8,434 nucleotides of DNA from Bryobacterales bacterium (GTDB lineage Bacteria; Acidobacteriota; Terriglobia; Bryobacterales; Bryobacteraceae), in contig JALOKO010000135.1 in NCBI GenBank assembly GCA_025456495.1, positions 1-8,434 on the forward strand, in the 5' to 3' direction. This document shows positions 7,201-8,434 of the stretch, piece by piece. The notes under the pieces are model-generated. The model did no database searches. It was not told the DNA's origin and worked only from the letters and a program-made list of their open reading frames with translations. Position numbers and translations under genes: made by a program. Each line of letters opens with the position of its first letter. Position 1 is the stretch's first letter.

Positions 7201-7695
7201 GTCCGCAAGCCGCCGCATGGCCCGCCGTTCGTCCCGGTTCGCCGCGATCTTTGACCAACCACCTCTTAGTGGCAACAGTCGTACTTGTTCGTCTCCATGG
7301 GGGGTGGGGAGGTCGTGGAAGAACAGCGCCAGCCTCTGTGGGTCAAGGCGCGCGAGGGGCCGGCCGTCGCTGGTGGATGCGGTTGTGGGCGCGGCAGCGG
7401 AAGGCTGTTCTGAAGGAGGGGCCGTGGAAGCGGAGTGGACGTAGATTTCCGGTTGGGTGGCCAGCCACTTGCGAACGCGCATATGGCTCTCGAAGACGAC
7501 GCGCGCATCCGCAATCGCATCCTGTTTGGAGCGCTGGAGGTGGACGTGCAGATTGCCGACGGCCGATGCTGTGACCAGTGCTGTCCAGATGGCGGCCATG
7601 CCGAAAGCAGCGCGCGCGACTTGCGGATTGATTCTTGAGAACATCGCCATTGCTGGTGCGGGATTGCCTCCATGAACAGCATCACTCGCGGACAT
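4279..7695 (-). CDS. Membrane hybrid histidine kinase with haem-c-type sensor, PAS, GAF and two receiver domains
   Basis: A 1138-residue inner-membrane sensor kinase. Transmembrane helix 1 is at about 28-48 and helix 2 at about 227-255. The periplasmic part between them resembles the DUF3365/Tll0287-like domain (VRKWLATQPEIYVHS near 74-88; LFPLTMEPVCLNCHPK at 185-200), with a CxxCH c-type haem motif at 194-198 and a His cluster (H218, H220, H221) just before helix 2. A low-complexity insert lies at about 89-110. A PAS domain (about 263-385) and a GAF domain (about 415-560) follow. HisKA has phospho-acceptor His591 in MSHEIRTP; the ATPase has N704/N708, DSGIGL (751-756) and GGTGLGL (780-786). 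Receiver 1 (about 839-960) keeps D893 and K945 but has lost one of the acidic pair and the Thr/Ser switch residue. Receiver 2 (about 988-1110) is complete: E995/D996, D1039, T1072, K1094. No Hpt domain or separate response regulator is visible. Start ATG 7695 has only a weak ribosome site; Met16 (7650) is an alternative. Confidence 0.93.
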   Translation of the reverse strand: MSASDAVHGGNPAPAMAMFSRINPQVARAAFGMAAIWTALVTASAVGNLHVHLQRSKQDAIADARVVFESHMRVRKWLATQPEIYVHSASTAPPSEQPSAAAPTTASTSDGRPLARLDPQRLALFFHDLPTPHGDEQVRLLPLRGGWSKIAANRDERRAMRRLADSGQPYELLTKPDPRGAIRVLFPLTMEPVCLNCHPKLKFPNGDIAGGMLVALPHNHHAAGQDAAMLSILLGHVGLWLLGMGGIGWSAHLISRREDQILESESRYRGLFENSGDAQLTFSPHTLQIHSGNQAALEIFGVSLLEDFLSLKVSALFPQLQPGEKDSHDLANCYIQRALQEGSCEFRFVHRRHCQTDFPAAVRLTRMTAHGQVFLHSAIRDVSSLHLAEQELLQQTQLQDMLIRISSTYINLAPERAEAAINDSLRELGSLVNADRAYLFEYQMDEGLCVNTHEWCAPGIEPQIHNLQQTSIADIQPIVDTHRQGNPVYINNVQSLPVDSALRRVLEPQSILSLITVPLLDGDLCKGFVGFDSVQRRHHYSDPERRLLTVFAQMLVNMRNRVATDAALRLSEEQAGQASRAKSDFLVNMSHEIRTPLNGVIGMTGLLMDTRLNAEQQRYAELVRASGESLLSLINNILDLSKIEAGRLELEETEFDLPALVDDTAMSMASRAQEKDLDLVSFVDPAIPTILRGDPARLRQVLINLIGNAVKFTHQGEVVVHVTLAPPADSKDAATSAAAQSHPHLRFSVRDSGIGLTETDTATIFDKFTQADASTTRKYGGTGLGLSISKQLAQAMGGEIGVHSVLGEGSDFWFTAKLARGITTGADSIPMPRFAGDPPCLLVVDRSHATRDFLPPLLQSWGIRTRCVESMAEALATLSASTGQSPFRAALVDLHTAMSAPLQDLDPFGWRNAFADLPVIMALPLRTPDAPTIPEYLNVVAHLCKPIRRDLLADALTAAIHPRQSPAIASPRHENPFSALESLQRPSLYRILVAEDNPVNQQVALGILRKLNLQAEAVNNGEEALLAMNRSTFHLVLMDIQMPILDGLETTRRLRAHGATATSREVPIIAMTANAMSGDRERCLAAGMNDYVPKPVRPQALLAALDRWLPALRNPTEAALEQQQTAPAAAFQVAPAAR

Positions 7696-7846
7696 GCCGG
7701 GCTACAGTCACCGCCAAAGGCCTAGGCCGGTGGGAAAGATGGCGCAATCAGACGTAACAGCATGCAAAGCATATCGGCAGGCCAAGGGAGAGGGTTGAGC
7801 CTGTTCCACGCGCGACGGGGATTGTTTGGAAGGGGCGGACAGAGAG

Positions 7847-7894
7847 GACAGCAGCGGCGTGAGACAGCAGCGGCGTGAGACAGCAGCGACGCGG
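7847..7894. repeat. Tandem repeat of a 16-bp unit, about three copies
   Basis: The unit GACAGCAGCGGCGTGA occurs twice in perfect tandem (7847-7862, 7863-7878). A third copy (7879-7894) matches at 13 of 16 positions. It lies about 150-200 bp upstream of the kinase start and about 55 bp beyond the hairpin that follows the HDOD gene. It could be a simple slippage repeat or repeated protein-binding sites; nothing in the sequence decides this. Confidence 0.85.
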
Positions 7895-7950
7895 GGTGGA
7901 AACCGCGTGGGACAGAAGCCGGGTGGGCGTGGGGGGCACGCGGGGAGCGG

Positions 7951-7986
7951 GCAAGATGGGACGCTGCAGGGAGCGTCCCGTCTTGC
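7951..7986 (-). terminator. Strong 15-bp hairpin, probable terminator of the HDOD gene
   Basis: Arms GCAAGATGGGACGCT and AGCGTCCCGTCTTGC form a 15-bp stem with a single wobble pair and a 6-nt loop, starting 12 nt after the HDOD stop codon. The stem and position fit a transcription terminator. On the minus strand only TCTTGCCC ends the structure, so the usual T-run is missing. It separates the HDOD gene from the kinase gene, which argues against a simple shared operon. Confidence 0.55.
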
Positions 7987-7997
7987 GCCAACGGGGG

Positions 7998-8434
7998 TCA
8001 GGCAGCAGCCTTCGGTGAGGTGAACGAGAGCACGCGGTCCTGGATGGCCAGCCGCAACTCCTCGCCATCCTCGGGCAGGTTACGTTGGGCGGCGATGGGC
8101 AGCATCAGGCGCAATTCCTGGTAGGTGAACTCCTTCTTGGGGGGCAGGACATGGAAGCCCAAGGCGTTGGTAAGTCGATTGGTGATGCGGATGATGTTGC
8201 CGATTTCACGGTCACCGGAAACCGGGAGTTCGTGATGGGTTTGGGCGACCACGCCCACTTCGGTGGGAAGGTTCCATTCGGCCACCAGCCACGCGCCAGC
8301 CATGCAGTGGTCGATGTCAAAGACATCCAGTTCGGCGTCGATGAGTTCCAGGTTCTCGTCGGCCGCCACATCCAGCAGGCGGTTGTATTCCTGGGGATAC
8401 GCGGTCATCATGCCCAGGCGACCGACATCGTGCA
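7998..8434 (-). CDS. HDOD-domain protein, C-terminal part (5' end cut off by the window)
   Basis: 144 residues are visible and the frame stays open to the window edge, so the true start lies beyond 8434; the Met at 8411 is internal. The first visible residues are HDVGRLGMM, the HD-type motif of the HDOD (HD-related output) domain. They are followed by the family pattern P..Y..LL, then E..VFDIDHCMAGAWL, EWNLP and THHELP (roughly visible residues 13-75). HDOD proteins are non-enzymatic or poorly understood signal-transduction proteins of the HD superfamily, often linked to regulation of motility, stress or second messengers; the exact role here is unknown. The C-terminal tail after about residue 90 (ending SFTSPKAAA) has no motif I recognise. 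Any N-terminal partner domain would lie outside the window. It is on the same strand as the hybrid kinase but separated by a hairpin. Confidence 0.85.
   Translation of the reverse strand, partial: HDVGRLGMMTAYPQEYNRLLDVAADENLELIDAELDVFDIDHCMAGAWLVAEWNLPTEVGVVAQTHHELPVSGDREIGNIIRITNRLTNALGFHVLPPKKEFTYQELRLMLPIAAQRNLPEDGEELRLAIQDRVLSFTSPKAAA

Larger units (their letters stand above)
7696..7997. other. Intergenic region between HDOD gene and hybrid kinase
   Basis: This 302-bp stretch has no convincing gene: the open frames in it are short, Arg/Pro/Ala-rich and have no recognisable motif. It contains a tandem repeat and a strong hairpin (listed separately) and the 10-bp palindrome GGCCTAGGCC (7719-7728) in the probable 5' leader of the kinase. 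It should hold the kinase promoter, but I found no box pair good enough to name. Confidence 0.6.

Noticed and set aside
7847..7894. CRISPR array
   Set aside because: The repeats are directly adjacent without spacers and only 16 bp long.

Overview
The window is high-GC bacterial chromosomal DNA. It carries a class II tRNA-Ser, a bacterial-type acetyl-CoA carboxylase pair, a hybrid histidine kinase with a CxxCH (c-type haem) motif, a lipoprotein and a peptidoglycan-active enzyme. This points to a Gram-negative-type (diderm) bacterium. The mix of accB-accC, an HDOD protein and a haem-sensor hybrid kinase would fit Acidobacteriota or a similar environmental phylum, but that is a weak guess because no marker here settles the taxonomy. 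Almost all real genes lie on the minus strand; the tRNA is the only clear plus-strand gene. High GC leaves several long open frames antisense to real genes, and these are not listed as genes.

Layout, left to right. (1) Positions 1-2025: accC (biotin carboxylase, C-terminal end cut by the window edge) and, upstream of it in transcription, accB (biotin carboxyl carrier protein). They are separated by an unusually long 181-bp gap that holds a compact hairpin. Together they make the biotin-carboxylation half of acetyl-CoA carboxylase, the first step of fatty acid synthesis. A possible promoter with an inverted repeat in its spacer precedes accB. (2) Positions 2254-2346: tRNA-Ser(GCU) on the plus strand. 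(3) Positions 2561-4050, minus strand: an M15-like peptidase with an N-terminal peptidoglycan-binding domain and no signal peptide, followed by a small predicted lipoprotein of unknown function. The pairing suggests an effector/immunity or lysis-type module, which is inference only. (4) Positions 4279-7695: a 1138-residue hybrid sensor kinase with a periplasmic haem-c-type sensor, PAS, GAF, HisKA, HATPase and two receiver domains, the first of them degenerate. (5) Positions 7696-7997: an intergenic stretch with a 16-bp tandem repeat and a strong 15-bp hairpin that probably ends the next gene. (6) Positions 7998-8434: the C-terminal part of an HDOD-domain protein, cut by the right edge.

The housekeeping part (accB-accC, tRNA-Ser) is ordinary. 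The points most worth a second look are the peptidase/lipoprotein pair, the haem-binding hybrid kinase with a silent-looking receiver, and the regulatory structures around accB-accC. I saw no insertion sequence, CRISPR array, phage structural gene or attachment site.
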